In this document: one piece after another, positions 12,186 through 23,677 of the stretch | Position numbering within the stretch: position 1 is the stretch's first letter | Layout: every line of letters begins with the position of its first letter | From: Paragordius varius | Lineage: Eukaryota > Nematomorpha | Direction of reading: 5' to 3' | Assembly: GCA_964247055.1 (NCBI GenBank) | Contig: OZ176054.1 | Location: 8,866,001 to 8,930,000 of the forward strand | Length of the DNA: 64,000 nt | Notes under the pieces: model-generated | The model's database searches: none | Told to the model about the DNA's origin: nothing | The model's input: the letters and a program-made list of their open reading frames with translations, nothing else | Translations under genes and position numbers: made by a program

Positions 12186-15100
12186 CTATGGACAACATGA
12201 TTGATTTGCAACCATATAGTGATGTTCATCTATTACATCCTCACCATTCGCTCCAGGCTGTAATAAAGTGTAAGATTTATTTGCGGCATGAGATGATTTC
12301 TCCTTGGTTTGGGGGTAATTCTTATGAGAGTTATAATCAACATGTGGATTGGAATATAGATTTGTAGCAGGCATAGCACCAATATTAGTCCCATAGTGAT
12401 GATCTTGATGAAGAAAAAGGAAAAAAAGAAAATAACCCAATGTTAAGCCTGATACGATCATGATAGCCAGATAGGCGTTGAAAGTCATAAATATGAGCAT
12501 TAGGAGGAACCCCAAAAAAGTTTGCATCATGTACAAAATGGTGAGAAAAAGTTTATAAGCCCAACATGGTAATTCAGGGAAATTATTGACAGAATGCGTA
12601 GAGCTGTGATTATAAAGTCAAAAAAAGGGTAAAGATATAACAGGTCCTAGTTATTCTAAAAACAAATCGCCCTAACATCCATTCACTAGAAATTTAATAT
12701 TTTTAGCCAATTTCAACATGTAATTAATATAAAAAGCTTAAATATGCTTTTACAAATAAATCATATCAATTAAATATGAAACATACAAAGTCAAATTCTT
12801 TAAACGAGTTATATTATACAATAAATAATTAATTATACTGAAAATGCTGATAAATGTTGGAATGCATAAAGGGTTCTCCGCTTTTGTGAGATGAATTTAA
12901 CATAGGTTTTTGTTCATGAGCATCAGACAAATTTTGATTTTCACGGGAGGGAGAAGGTATATCATTAGTTTTATTGCCAGGGGTATTAGAGGTTGAAAGG
13001 CTTGTAGGGCAGTTGGAAGTTTTATTGCTACATTTTAGGCGGTAATCATGACTCAATTTAACCCGTAAATAACGTATGTACTCGTGTATAACAGATAATA
13101 AAAAAATGGCAATGCAAGCACCTGCAAACTCTATAAAATGAATAAAATAGATAAATTAATTAAATATTTTATCAATTAATTTCTAATAAGGCATTTTCCG
13201 ATTTGCATTACGGGAGGGAATTTTCATTTGTTAATTTATTTTTACATGGGGCTTTATGATTTATATTATGTTTTTTAACTTAATGTTTAATTTTCGTAGT
13301 TCCACTACTAAGAAAAGTTCACTCTGGGATAATTTATAAAGTTTAAATTGCATCTATTATATGCCCTTTTTAAAAATACTACGCAGCGGAAATAAATTTA
13401 TTCATATCTAACACAAATTATTATATAACTGTCCATCACAAAGATTTAGGGCTAAAAAAGAATGTTTTTGGAGGAAGCGCCGATAACATAAAACCCAATT
13501 AGTTAATAATAAAATAAAAACACAAAAGTGAAACCAAATGCTATTCCAATGCAATGTAAAGCTTGAAGTAGGTGATATTTTGTTGAATTTTATGAAAGCA
13601 GGTCAAATTTACCAAATATTGTTTGTTAAAAATATGAAAGATTATGGCATAAGTTATTAAAAAAAATTATGCCCAATCAAATTCAAAAGTGGAAAATTTT
13701 TAACATTTATAAATAGTCGCTTTATATTAGCTCCTGAGTTAAGCTGCATCTTGGATGAAGTTCTTAAAAAAATATTTTCAAAAATTATATCTTGCACAAT
13801 TTTCGGGAAAACATATGAGCCCATTCGAATTCAATTACATAAATTATTTTTTTCAAATGCGCAGAAAATAGGCTCTCTTTTGAATTAGCCCTTGTATTTA
13901 CCCATTGCCTAGTAAAATAATTTCTCAAAAAAAGAATTTACTAAAAAGAATTTGAAGCAATTCGCCCAAGGAGATTACAAAAAAATAAACAGTGGTTTAA
14001 GGTATTCCCATTATAAAGGTAAAAAATTCAGCCCAGCCCTTTTTAACATAAAACCGCTTACCACATGCAAATAGCCAACCAACAAAAAAATAACTTGATG
14101 ACGCTTATTTTCAAATTATCTGACATATGAATTAAATTATGCCTTTAATAAGCAAAAATTTTAGACCAGCTTTTCTAACAACTCTTGTATAGAACACCCT
14201 ATTGAAAACACGCTACTATATAGAGATACGTGGCTTTTAAGCATTATTTTGGCTCAAGTTATGATAGATAGAAGGTTTTTCTGGAAGGAAAACAATTTCA
14301 ATTAATTAATCTGCAGGATATGGCGCCGCCCTTCAAACATTCGGGGAAACTCGTAAGTCCATACGGATAAAATAATCCTCTCATGCAATTCCCATATAAA
14401 GGGAAGAATTCTAGTCAAACACTTTTTTAAATAAGCCGCTGGGTAAGGCTTCACCATGAGTAAATTTAGCCATCATATAAAAATACCCTGTTAAATCCAT
14501 ATCACATATGGGTTTAATAAAGGTCTTTGGTATTACAAAAGGCAAAAATTATAATGTCATTTTTAAACGACGGATTTATTTTTTTTAACGATGATTGCAC
14601 TAATGAATCACATTTTGATTATATTATCATTGGTGTAAATACGTCTAATTTACAATAATAAGAAAAACAATTTATATAATTTGTAACTGATATTATTTTA
14701 TAGGAGAGCTTTTAACTTTTTTTACCGCTTTCACAATATCCAAGTGTCGAAAGAATTTCAGATCCACTCAACCTTTTGTGATATTTATATATATTTTTCA
14801 ATTTAAATATTTAGGTGGCAAACGGAATAGGTATAGGAAACAACCCTTTAAAATACCTTTGGGTGCCATATCCGTTTAATCAAAAAGTTTAAAGAATATG
14901 CACTTCAAATTTTGATTAATAAAACACTATTGTTTGGGCATTAAATCGAATAAAGATCTCAAAAAAATGATTCTTTAAAATGTTGACACAGGATTGAAGG
15001 AGGCATAATTATTAAACTAAAATTACAATGTTATTCTGATTGTCATTATATATAATTTTTTGAATTTTTATTAAAATAATTATATTCAAAACGGTACATG

Positions 15101-16100
15101 CTAATAAATGTTAACCAGAGTGCTTTGCAAAGAGCAATTAATAGCAAAATTTAACCGATTAACATTTTAATTATTTAAAAATGTTAAGAGTAGGGTTGTG
15201 CATTTGACTGCTCTTTCAAAAAAGTCCGGTCAGACTGTGGTCAGGTCATTGTCATGACCACTTTACCTAAGTAAATGCCATGCAATATTGGATTATGAAA
15301 TTACTTCTGAATTTTCAAATACCTCGCTTTTAATACTGGATATTTCAAATAAAATTTTTCCTGTTTCTTTTACACTTTCTTTGATCATTGAAATATCCAA
15401 TTATAAAATGTTTTTTTCATTTTATTAGTTCACATATATGGAATAATTGAATATTTTATAAAAATTTGGATTGTTTTCTTTTTCTAAATAACTGGATATG
15501 CTTAAATGCTATTGTTTTAAGAATGCATGTTTAACATTTTAAATAAGCAAATTTAAATATTTATATATTTTTTTTAAAATATATAAAAAAATAACTTACT
15601 ATTTTTCTTCCAAAAAAATTACCAGCAATTTTTCAAAAATCAGCTGAAATGACCATGGTCAAAAAATAAATAGTCACTGACGACCGGGTCATGACTTGGT
15701 CAGCACAACCCTAGTTAAGAGGTTTAATCTTTATGTACCAGTTATTTGATTGACATACATAATAAATCCAGCTACGCTTAAAGTGGAGATATAGCATACC
15801 ATAACAATTTTTATCACGATATATTTTAAAAGTAAAAATATTGATAATCAGATATTTGGCGCATTTTGTTTTTTTAATTATCCTTTTATGTTGTTCAACC
15901 TAAAAGATCCCAAAACCGCGTCATCGATACTAATAAATATTTTAACTCTTTAACCATAAATATTGACATCAATGACAAATAAAACAAAATCTCAATTTTT
16001 TAATATAAACAATTAAGTAAGAATTACCTCCTTTGTACGCAGGTACCCATTCTTTAAACAAAATTCGATCGTTGAAGGCCAAATGAAAGTAATCCTTCAT
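12186..16100 (-). CDS. Second CTR/SLC31-family copper transporter, without a His/Met-rich N terminus
   Basis: Three exons on the minus strand: 16100-16028, 13130-12839 and 12603-12186. Phases agree and the sum is 783 nt, 260 residues. It opens directly at the conserved core (MKDYFHLAFNDRILFKEW). Membrane segment 1 follows (GACIAIFLLSVIHEYIRYL), split by the first intron exactly where a Gly-Glu codon pair is restored. A polar, Asn/Ser-rich loop comes next, then segments 2 and 3 with MLIFM (Met-x3-Met) and a GLTLG packing motif, and a long soluble tail ending CCP. Copy 1 has an external His/Met-rich arm; this protein has none, as in CTR2-like or intracellular members. That role is inference. 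Intron 1 (13131-16027) is 2.9 kb and holds a hAT-type MITE and satellite-like repeats. A poly(A)-type signal lies at 12111-12116. Confidence 0.85.
13440..14580. repeat. Degenerate ~153-bp tandem repeat inside CTR copy 2 intron
   Basis: Recurring blocks of the type TTTTCGGGAAAACATATGAG, TATAAAGG-AAAAATT and CCGCTGGGTAAGG appear near 13800, 13960, 14110, 14340 and 14490. The same block order occurs at 42.7-44.1, 50.8-51.85 and 52.45-53.1 kb. The copies here are strongly diverged and the spacing is irregular, so the boundaries are approximate. Confidence 0.5.
15191..15713. mobile_element. hAT-type MITE with 8-bp target duplication
   Basis: The ends are inverted: TAGGGTTGTGC at 15191 and GCACAACCCTA ending at 15713. 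They are flanked by a perfect 8-bp direct repeat GTTAAGAG at 15183-15190 and 15714-15721. An 8-bp duplication with short inverted ends is the hallmark of the hAT superfamily. The 523-bp body has no transposase, and its subterminal regions carry repeated GGTCA/TGACC words (TCAGGTCATTGTCATGACCA on the left, GACCGGGTCATGACTTGGTC on the right). It is non-autonomous and inserted in the first intron of CTR copy 2. The perfect duplication suggests a fairly recent insertion. Confidence 0.85.
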
Positions 16101-16188
16101 TGTTATATTCGTCTTTAACTAATTTAAAAATTTGATATAAAGATCAAATTTATATAACGCATTTATTAAAATATTATCTTATTAAATG

Positions 16189-16947
16189 TTATATTTTAGG
16201 AGTTAATTGCAGAATGACACGATTTACAACATCATTTTCACTACGCCAAACTATTTGAAAATCAAATTTTCGAATTGAATCACCGTTAGTGCATGTTTCA
16301 AGAAATTTAATAAAATTTGGGACACTCCCCCCGACACCAAAATAATGATATTTTGCCGCAATCAAGATCTTTCCATCATTTTTAATTGAATCATTAAATA
16401 TTTTAAGGAGGGATGGATAATTGGATTCCTCATATATGGTTTCTGACGTTAAAATTAAATCAAATTTATTTTCAAAAACTATTGACTTCCAATCTCCAAA
16501 TCGAAATTGAGATTTTTCTAACCATTCGATCTCTTTACAATTCAAATATATGTTTGGTATAGTAAAGGTTTCCATGACATCTTTATTATAATCTTGGAAA
16601 CAAACAAATTTAGCTTCGTTTTTAAGCGCAAAAGCGCCCAATAAACCTGATCCACAACCTAAATCTAAAACAATTTTATCGCAAAATGACATATTTTCGA
16701 TGTAATTTAGCATATCAAGAGTGCATTCCCATATTTTGTAGCCACCTTCGTAAGAATTAGGTATGAGATCCGTATTTTGATTTATGTCAATTGGTCGATA
16801 TTTCAAACCTTTGATATATTCTTCGTCATATGTATCAAACAAAAAATCTTTAGCAGATATACTTCCATTTAAAATATCACTATTATTGATATGAGGAGAA
16901 AATTGGGTCTTGGATTTATCAAAAAAACCAAAGGTGAAAGATGACAT
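16189..16947 (-). CDS. METTL18: Histidine protein methyltransferase METTL18/HPM1
   Basis: Single-exon gene, 252 residues from the Met at 16947. An in-frame Met at 17004 would add 19 residues. I prefer 16947 because the protein then opens MSSFTFGFF, like the Phe-rich start of the family. The class I S-adenosylmethionine fold is plain: YEGGYKIWECTLDML, motif I VLDLGCGSGLLGAF, motif II FQDYN, GDWKSI, the LILTSETIYEESNYPSLL block and KYHYFGVGGSVP near the C terminus. Known members methylate a histidine of a ribosomal protein (uL3). It is shorter than the human protein because the acidic N-terminal region is reduced. It shares a short divergent spacer with PRPF4. A poly(A)-type signal is at 16162-16167 on the minus strand. 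Confidence 0.92.
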   Translation of the reverse strand: MSSFTFGFFDKSKTQFSPHINNSDILNGSISAKDFLFDTYDEEYIKGLKYRPIDINQNTDLIPNSYEGGYKIWECTLDMLNYIENMSFCDKIVLDLGCGSGLLGAFALKNEAKFVCFQDYNKDVMETFTIPNIYLNCKEIEWLEKSQFRFGDWKSIVFENKFDLILTSETIYEESNYPSLLKIFNDSIKNDGKILIAAKYHYFGVGGSVPNFIKFLETCTNGDSIRKFDFQIVWRSENDVVNRVILQLTPKI

Positions 16948-17119
16948 AAATTTAAATACCTGGTCAGGAGTAGGGTGTACCCATGATAGCGTCGAATAAC
17001 ACATGTCAAATTAATAAATTTCTCCGTACTATTTAATTGAATGGCTTAAAAAATTTTCTTGAATAAATAATTTTTTGATACAAAAATTTGAATTTATAAC
17101 CTTTTTTTGTCTATCACGT
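16948..17119. promoter_or_regulatory. Divergent METTL18-PRPF4 intergenic region
   Basis: Only 172 bp separate the preferred METTL18 start (minus) from the PRPF4 start (plus), or 115 bp if METTL18 begins at 17004. Both promoters must lie here or overlap the coding ends, so a shared bidirectional promoter is likely. I see no clear core element beyond A+T richness. Basis: inferred from gene placement. Confidence 0.5.
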
Positions 17120-20100
17120 ATGGATCGCATTTATTTTGGTAGCCTTGCTGAAGTAGAAGCTAAAAGGGGATTTGAATCTGCAAATGAAGATGTTAAAGCC
17201 GGAATAGTTTCTGGAAATATAAATATATCTTCCGGTATTTTATTTTATCTTATTTTAGCTGAAACTCTTTCGTTTGATGCTACCCAACCTTCTGAAAATC
17301 AAAAAGCTATTATAGCTGAATTCGAAAGACGTAAAAGGGTATTTTATTAGTTTTTAAATTACAAGGCCAGACAACTTAATTTAACAACGGATGATATGGA
17401 AGTTAGGACGTATTTGCGAAAACTTAAGAAGCCAATATGTATGTTCATATATTTTATATTTCTTTTTTACCTAACCCTAAATATGATTTTTCATTTACAA
17501 GGTTTGTTTGGTGAGGGCCCTGGTGAGCGCCGAGAAAGATTGAAGCAACTTTTATCTATGCTTGGTGATGATGTAATCGCTAAACTCAAACAATCAATGG
17601 TGGCTCAGAGTTCAGAAACTGTTGCTCCTGAAATACCCGAAGTTTGTTATTTATCTTTCTACTTTTGCTGTTTTTTCTATTCAATTATTTATTAGACAGA
17701 AACATGGTATCACGAGGGACCATCTGCGCTTAAAGCTTCGCGATTATGGCTCGCAAGATATTCATTACCAAGGTTGTGATAATAATTTAAATGTTATTTC
17801 TCTCCAATAATAATAATAATAATCTTTTTATAAAGTTAAAAGATATTTAAGTGTTTTTTATGCCTTGATATTTTTCAGTATTTATCAGCCTTATCCCTAT
17901 ATAATTCATTTAAATATTATGCCTACCATATCATGCTAGTTCAATTTTGTGAGAAATGGTCTTGTGTTATCATAGATATTTTTATTTAAAAATTCTAGTC
18001 GTTTATTTATAATACAGCTTTTGTTAAAATACTATCTGGTTTAAAAATAATTATTTTAATTATAAATAATATTATGTTTGGGGAAAATATCATCAGTTAA
18101 AATACATACTAAAACAAAAGCACATATCCCTAAAAACAAAAGGCTTAATTTATAAAATGGGCATAAGACCAGTTTTGACATATGCCACAGAAACCATGGC
18201 ATTGACACAAACTCAAGAGAAACGTTTTATCAGCGCGGAAAATCGCATACCACGCCTGATGTCAACGCAACTAAATCCCCAAGATATCCGCAATCACATA
18301 CAAATGGAGCCAATAGACATATTCATTCAATTCAAAAGAATAAGATACTACGGAGGTACTACGGTCACCTTGACCGTATGTGACAATCCGATCAGGACCT
18401 CATTCGACATCATTCCACCCGGGAACAATAAGCCCGGTCGCCCACGTTTAATATCCGCTAAAAAGATTGATCTGGATTTCCAACAACTCAAACTGCTAAA
18501 AACAGATTGTATTGATAAAGAACTATCTCACAAAAGCTGGATTGCTTACGATGGTGCACCATCAAAGCTTACTGTTAAACAACACTAATAACATTTTGCA
18601 TTTTAGACCTCAAATTTTTATGGTGTAATATATTTTTTACGGTTCCAATCCAATTAGTATATTATTGATTCATCAAAATTGTTGTTTTTTAAAGAAGGTA
18701 TATGGGTTTTTACTAATTCATTTTTATTGTGACTTTAGGTTAGAATTTAACTAGGACAGTGTTTTGTTTCGTTAAATAATCGTTAATGCTTAAATTCATT
18801 TGATATCTAGACAATGGGCCGATTGATATAAGTTGAATTGAAGGCAGCTTTATATATAATATATGGCTATATGTAATATAAGATAGTATCTATTTTTAAA
18901 TAACTTATTTGTTTTGTTTTTAATCATGATAGAGCCAAAGAAAGATTGATAAAAGCAAAACAAGATTTATCCATTCCGGAAACACAAAAAACTGCCCGAA
19001 AACAGGAAATACATAAGAAAATAAATGTATATTCAAATTTATTTTTTTTTCGTTTGTTTATTACTTGGAAATTTTATTTGGGAAACTGGAAAACAACATT
19101 TACCATTTTTTATTACTCAAAAAATATTTCGCCGTTTTATTTAAATATATTTATAATAGTCATTTGCCTTGTTTTTTACACAAATTGGTGATTCCCGTCC
19201 CTTATCGTTTTGTGATTTGTCTTCAGATGGATCAATGTGTGCGATATCATCTTGGAGTGGCACAAATAAGATTTGGAGAACAAGGGTTTTTAACTTAACT
19301 TCTATTTTTTAAATTTATAAAACCTTTTTTAATTTAAAGTAAACTAAAATTGCAAATATTTCAAGGACTGTAAATTGTTACGAACATTCAAAGGGCACCC
19401 AATAAATGTGGGTTGTGTTAAATTTAAACCTGGTATAGCATATGCTGATTATGTGGAACAGTCAGATACTACAAAAAATATGGAAATTGAAGGTGAACAA
19501 AATGATAAACATATTATCAATCATACGGCCTTACATTTTGCCTCTTGTGGTCACGATGGTAGTGTCAAGCTTTGGAACATTAATAAGTAAAAACTCATTC
19601 CAAAGATTTCATTTTAAGTTTGTCATTGTTTGAGATATATTGCAATAAGAATGAAAATAATCATGACAAAACATAAAAATTAAAAGACTAATATTTATTT
19701 ATCAAAGACAACCATATTAAACATTAATAACATAAACCTATTGTTTTGGGTCGCAAAAAAAATTAATACAAAAATTCGCAATTAGCTCAATATATATTTC
19801 ACGTATTTAAAGTTATATCGAAAACCAGAATTAAACGCTTTCTTTATTAAAGGATAATAATGTTTAAATTTTTTACGCCATGAAGTTTTTACAGTATATT
19901 TATTATTAATTTTTCGTAGTGAGGAAAGCATTGGTGATTTACCAGATCATGGTCCTCTACGGGTATCTCGTTTAAATTTTCATCCATCTGGTCGATATTT
20001 GGGAACATGTTGGTATTGAAAATTATTATTAAATATATTTTAAAGTAACAATTTTCGTATTTGTATTACATATTTAATTTTTTGACACATGGGAGTAACG

Positions 20101-21453
20101 TTAATAGCAATACTTATCCAATGTATTAGTAGGCGTTACTTTCTAATCAATACGATACTACTATACATGAAAAAAATTTCAATTTATAGTTATAATTTTT
20201 TTAGAAAATAAATTATTATTTAAAATAACTAACTCTCTTTTGCGCTTTTAAGTCTAACAACACATGACTTATATATTTTAATGATTTATTTATTTATAGT
20301 TTCGACCATTCATGGAGGTTATGGGACCTTGAACACCGAGAAGAAATTTTGTTTCAAGAAGGTCATTCTGCACCAGTGTTTGATATAGCTTTTCAAAACG
20401 ATGGATCTCTTGCTGCCACTGGGTTTTTCATGACTGATTATAAAGATTATTTTTTTTAAATAACATATACCACAAATTTTATAGCGCAAGTTTTTTATTA
20501 ATATGGAATCAATTTTTGGCTAAAAATATTCCAGGAGCTTAGATACTTATGGTCGAGTATGGGATTTGAGGACCGGACATTGTATAATGTTTATGGAAGA
20601 TCATTTGAAACCTATATATTCTATAGATTGGCATCCAAACGGGTATTCATTTTTTCGTATTTTTAAGGTTTTTAACCGTCTTAATAGTTTAATTATTTTA
20701 TTTTTTTTATTTAATCTATTTGAATTATATTTATTTAATGCTTTTACTTATAATATTGATTTAAGCCTTATTACTTATTTTCACTGGTAATATTTTAATA
20801 TTAGATTTTCGTTATTTACAATTTATAATTAAACATTAATGTAAGTTTCATGTTCTAAATTATATACTTATATTATAGTTTGTGATGAAATATCTTAATT
20901 AAATAAGTTTTTTTATTTTTAAGTTGAATTGTAATTTTGGTTACACAACCAATTTGATATAATAGATTTCAGTTAATTACTGGGAGTCAGGACAATTCCT
21001 GCAAGGTTTGGGATCTAAGAATGAAAAAATGCATTTATACTATTCCCGCCCATTCAAATCTTGTATCTCGCGTCAAATTTATGCGTAAAATTATTTTTTA
21101 AATCCCGTTTTTAATTTTTTTACACATTTGTATAATTTCTAAATATATTTTAGAACCAGCGGGTGAATCTATTCTAACTGCCTCATATGATGGAACTGTC
21201 AAAGTATTTTAAAAAATATCAAACATATTTATATTAAAATATAATTGCAAAACATTGATTTCATGATATATATAATTAAATGAATCTTAATGCTTTATAG
21301 ATATGGGCCCATCCTGGTTGGATGCCTATTAAAACTTTGAAAGCTGGTGAAGGGAAAATTATGGGAGCGGATATATACAATTTTGAAACACTTGTCACCT
21401 GTGGTTTTGATAGGACATTTAAAATTTGGGGCCCTGATAATTTAGCGCTATAA
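17120..21453 (+). CDS. PRPF4: U4/U6 small nuclear ribonucleoprotein PRPF4
   Basis: Fourteen exons: 17120-17234, 17259-17338, 17366-17438, 17502-17641, 17696-17772, 18933-19026, 19160-19285, 19366-19586, 19920-20012, 20300-20422, 20535-20642, 20966-21084, 21154-21203 and 21301-21453. They sum to 1572 nt, 523 residues, against about 522 in human. In order: the N-terminal IYFGSLAE, the splicing-factor motif region (AEFERRKR, then [13 protein letters not shown]), [16 protein letters not shown], a basic helix, and WD40 repeats (for example [50 protein letters not shown]), ending [12 protein letters not shown]. The protein joins the U4/U6.U5 tri-snRNP with PRPF3 and PPIH. Introns 1 and 2 are only 24 and 27 nt; intron 5 is about 1.16 kb and holds a LINE remnant. 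The exon 11/12 junction (acceptor AATAG at 20965) was chosen because it restores [12 protein letters not shown]. Confidence 0.94.
18130..18600 (+). mobile_element. LINE reverse-transcriptase C-terminal remnant in PRPF4 intron 5
   Basis: An open frame at 18157-18588 (143 residues) reads like the end of a non-LTR reverse transcriptase: [19 protein letters not shown] (the strand leading to the connector), then NKPGRPRL and [17 protein letters not shown]. Catalytic motifs are absent, so it is 5'-truncated. It lies sense to PRPF4 in a 1.16-kb intron. It differs in sequence from the LINEs at 2.2-6.7 kb and 35.8-37.7 kb. Confidence 0.75.
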
Positions 21454-23677
21454 ATCTATTATCCATAATATATTAAATTATGTAAATATGTATTATAAAT
21501 ATAATATTAATTGGAATATGTAAATTGAGCAAAATATAATTAATCATTTGGTTCTTACCAAAAAAATTTATTTAGCATAATGGGCGCTAATTTTGCGATT
21601 TTATGCGATATGCATCAAATTATCACAAAAATAAAATAATTTTCTTATATCACTTGTAAACCAACCAAAAGCACCATCAAAATTTATTCTACATTTATTT
21701 ATTAGAATATATATCAGAGGAATTACACACCCCAATTTTCTGTGCAGTGTATATCAAAAAATCGCAAAATTTGCGCAAATTATGTTAAAAAAATTTTGGG
21801 AGTAACTTAATGCTTTATTTTATTATCATTAAAATTTGCATAAACCATAACAAAAAAACAAAATATTTCTGTAAAATTTAAAATTTTACTTATATGCTCT
21901 CAAAATTGCAAATTTTGGGCCCTCTAAAATGGGCTAGTTCTCTATTGAACGGCTGAGATTGCCAACATTTTTATATTTGCTCTATTTTGACATCAAAAAA
22001 GAAACTTTTTAAAATGAAAGAATATAAATATTATTTTTAGTAAAATTAAAGTGCATTTTATGGTGAAGCATAGTGAAAACGGTAGAACACTTTAAGATGG
22101 TACACACATATTTGTTTACTTTGATGATACTGAATATTTTTATTACCTCGGAATTATTAAAAGATTTGTTTGTTTCAGATCTTAGTCAAATTTAAAATGT
22201 GATTTTTACAATAAATCTTTAATTTTGGGATATTATAATCAAAATCCTATGTAATAAAAATGTTTTTCGCACTATATAGAGAAAATGTTTTTTATTATCT
22301 TAAATTTACAGTTTTCACTATACTCCAAAACACCATAAAATACGCACACATAAAATTTTGCCACAATATAATTTTAAGTTAATTCTTTTTTTTCAATAAT
22401 ATTAAATCTCACCAAGAAAAAATTACAGGCCGAATAATAATTTTCTTTCGTCTCTAGGGCCATGCATCATATACTACCGACAAATATTGTATAGCATGCA
22501 TATACAGACATTACTCTAAATCGTGCAGGTCATACTTAAATTGCAGCTAAAATGCCTCGTGTGCCATAAGTAAAATTAATTCTTAAGATACCAACAATCT
22601 TTAACAAATATGGTTTATCTTCATGACTGGCTAATCTTAATTAGTTTGCGGCATATGTCTGGCGATTGCCATATATATATATATACATATATATATATAT
22701 CATTAAATTTTAGAATATGCCGCCTCGCATATTTAAGTTGAGGGAAAAACAGTAAAGAAAACTGGAGCACATTTGTTTTCATATTAAATTGGCAGATCTG
22801 GACCCCTTTTTTTATTGATTTTCTATGATTAACGCTTCTAAATCGGAATTGAGATCCATAAATTCGTTAATAAGGACCGCATAATCAATATCTAATTTCA
22901 CAAATAATAAATATAGGAATGTTTTTATATACCCTTAAATATTAATAATGTCAAAAGGCAGGCCAATCAATCCAACATTTATCATTATGACATCTTGATC
23001 AACTTTTTGCCTTATTTTATAATAAATATTTCCTATTTTATAAGAATATTCTTTGCATTGTTATAGCTATTGGACATATCTTCATTATATTGAGTACATA
23101 TTGAATTATAGCTGAAGTTTCTATAATTTTTAGGTTTGTATGGTTATATAAAAGAGTAAAACCACTAATTGATTTTTAACCGATTCCGCATCTATTAAGG
23201 GTTTTATACTAAATATTCCATTTTAAAATGTGTAGTATGATTGTTTCGAAGAAAAAGCCGAAGACATAAATTAAATTTATATAATGAATAAAAATGGAAA
23301 ATATCAAAAATCAAAACCGAAATCGATTACTCATAACAAATAAAATCAATTAAAAATTATTGCCAAAAGCATTAAACAATCATCCAATAAAAAATTAAAC
23401 TTAACTATGAATAATATAGTGCCATAAAAACACTTTTAGGGGTGTATGCGACCCGGAGTCCACGGTTCGAATATCACTGCATTAGGAAAATAATTGAAAA
23501 CTTTGAAAGTTTCGATATCATTTTTTGCCATTGACAGTACCGACTTTATTGCTGGCCTCACATCATTATTGGCCATTAATACATACCTTTTAGTATAAGG
23601 CATATTTTGTCCATAATTAAATATACAAATTAATTAGGTAAGATAATAAAAAAGTGTTTAAGCGAAAATTATTATTT
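21454..23677. other. Gene-free repeat-derived spacer after PRPF4
   Basis: No exon seen. The stretch at about 21790-21970 matches the dispersed repeat at 510-660 and 31860-32000 (CTTAATGCTTTATTTTATTA, later AAAATGGGCTAGTTCT). The segment near 22118-22200 matches 130-260. TGAAAAC near 22075 and GTTTTCACTAT near 22312 form a loose inverted pair. A TA run lies at 22671-22700. Otherwise nothing recognised. Confidence 0.55.

Noticed and set aside
17235-17258. Reading PRPF4 exons 1 and 2 as one continuous exon
   Set aside because: The frame stays open, but the eight extra hydrophobic residues do not fit the family, and the segment has perfect GT/TTTTAG borders like the other tiny introns. I keep splicing as the better call.
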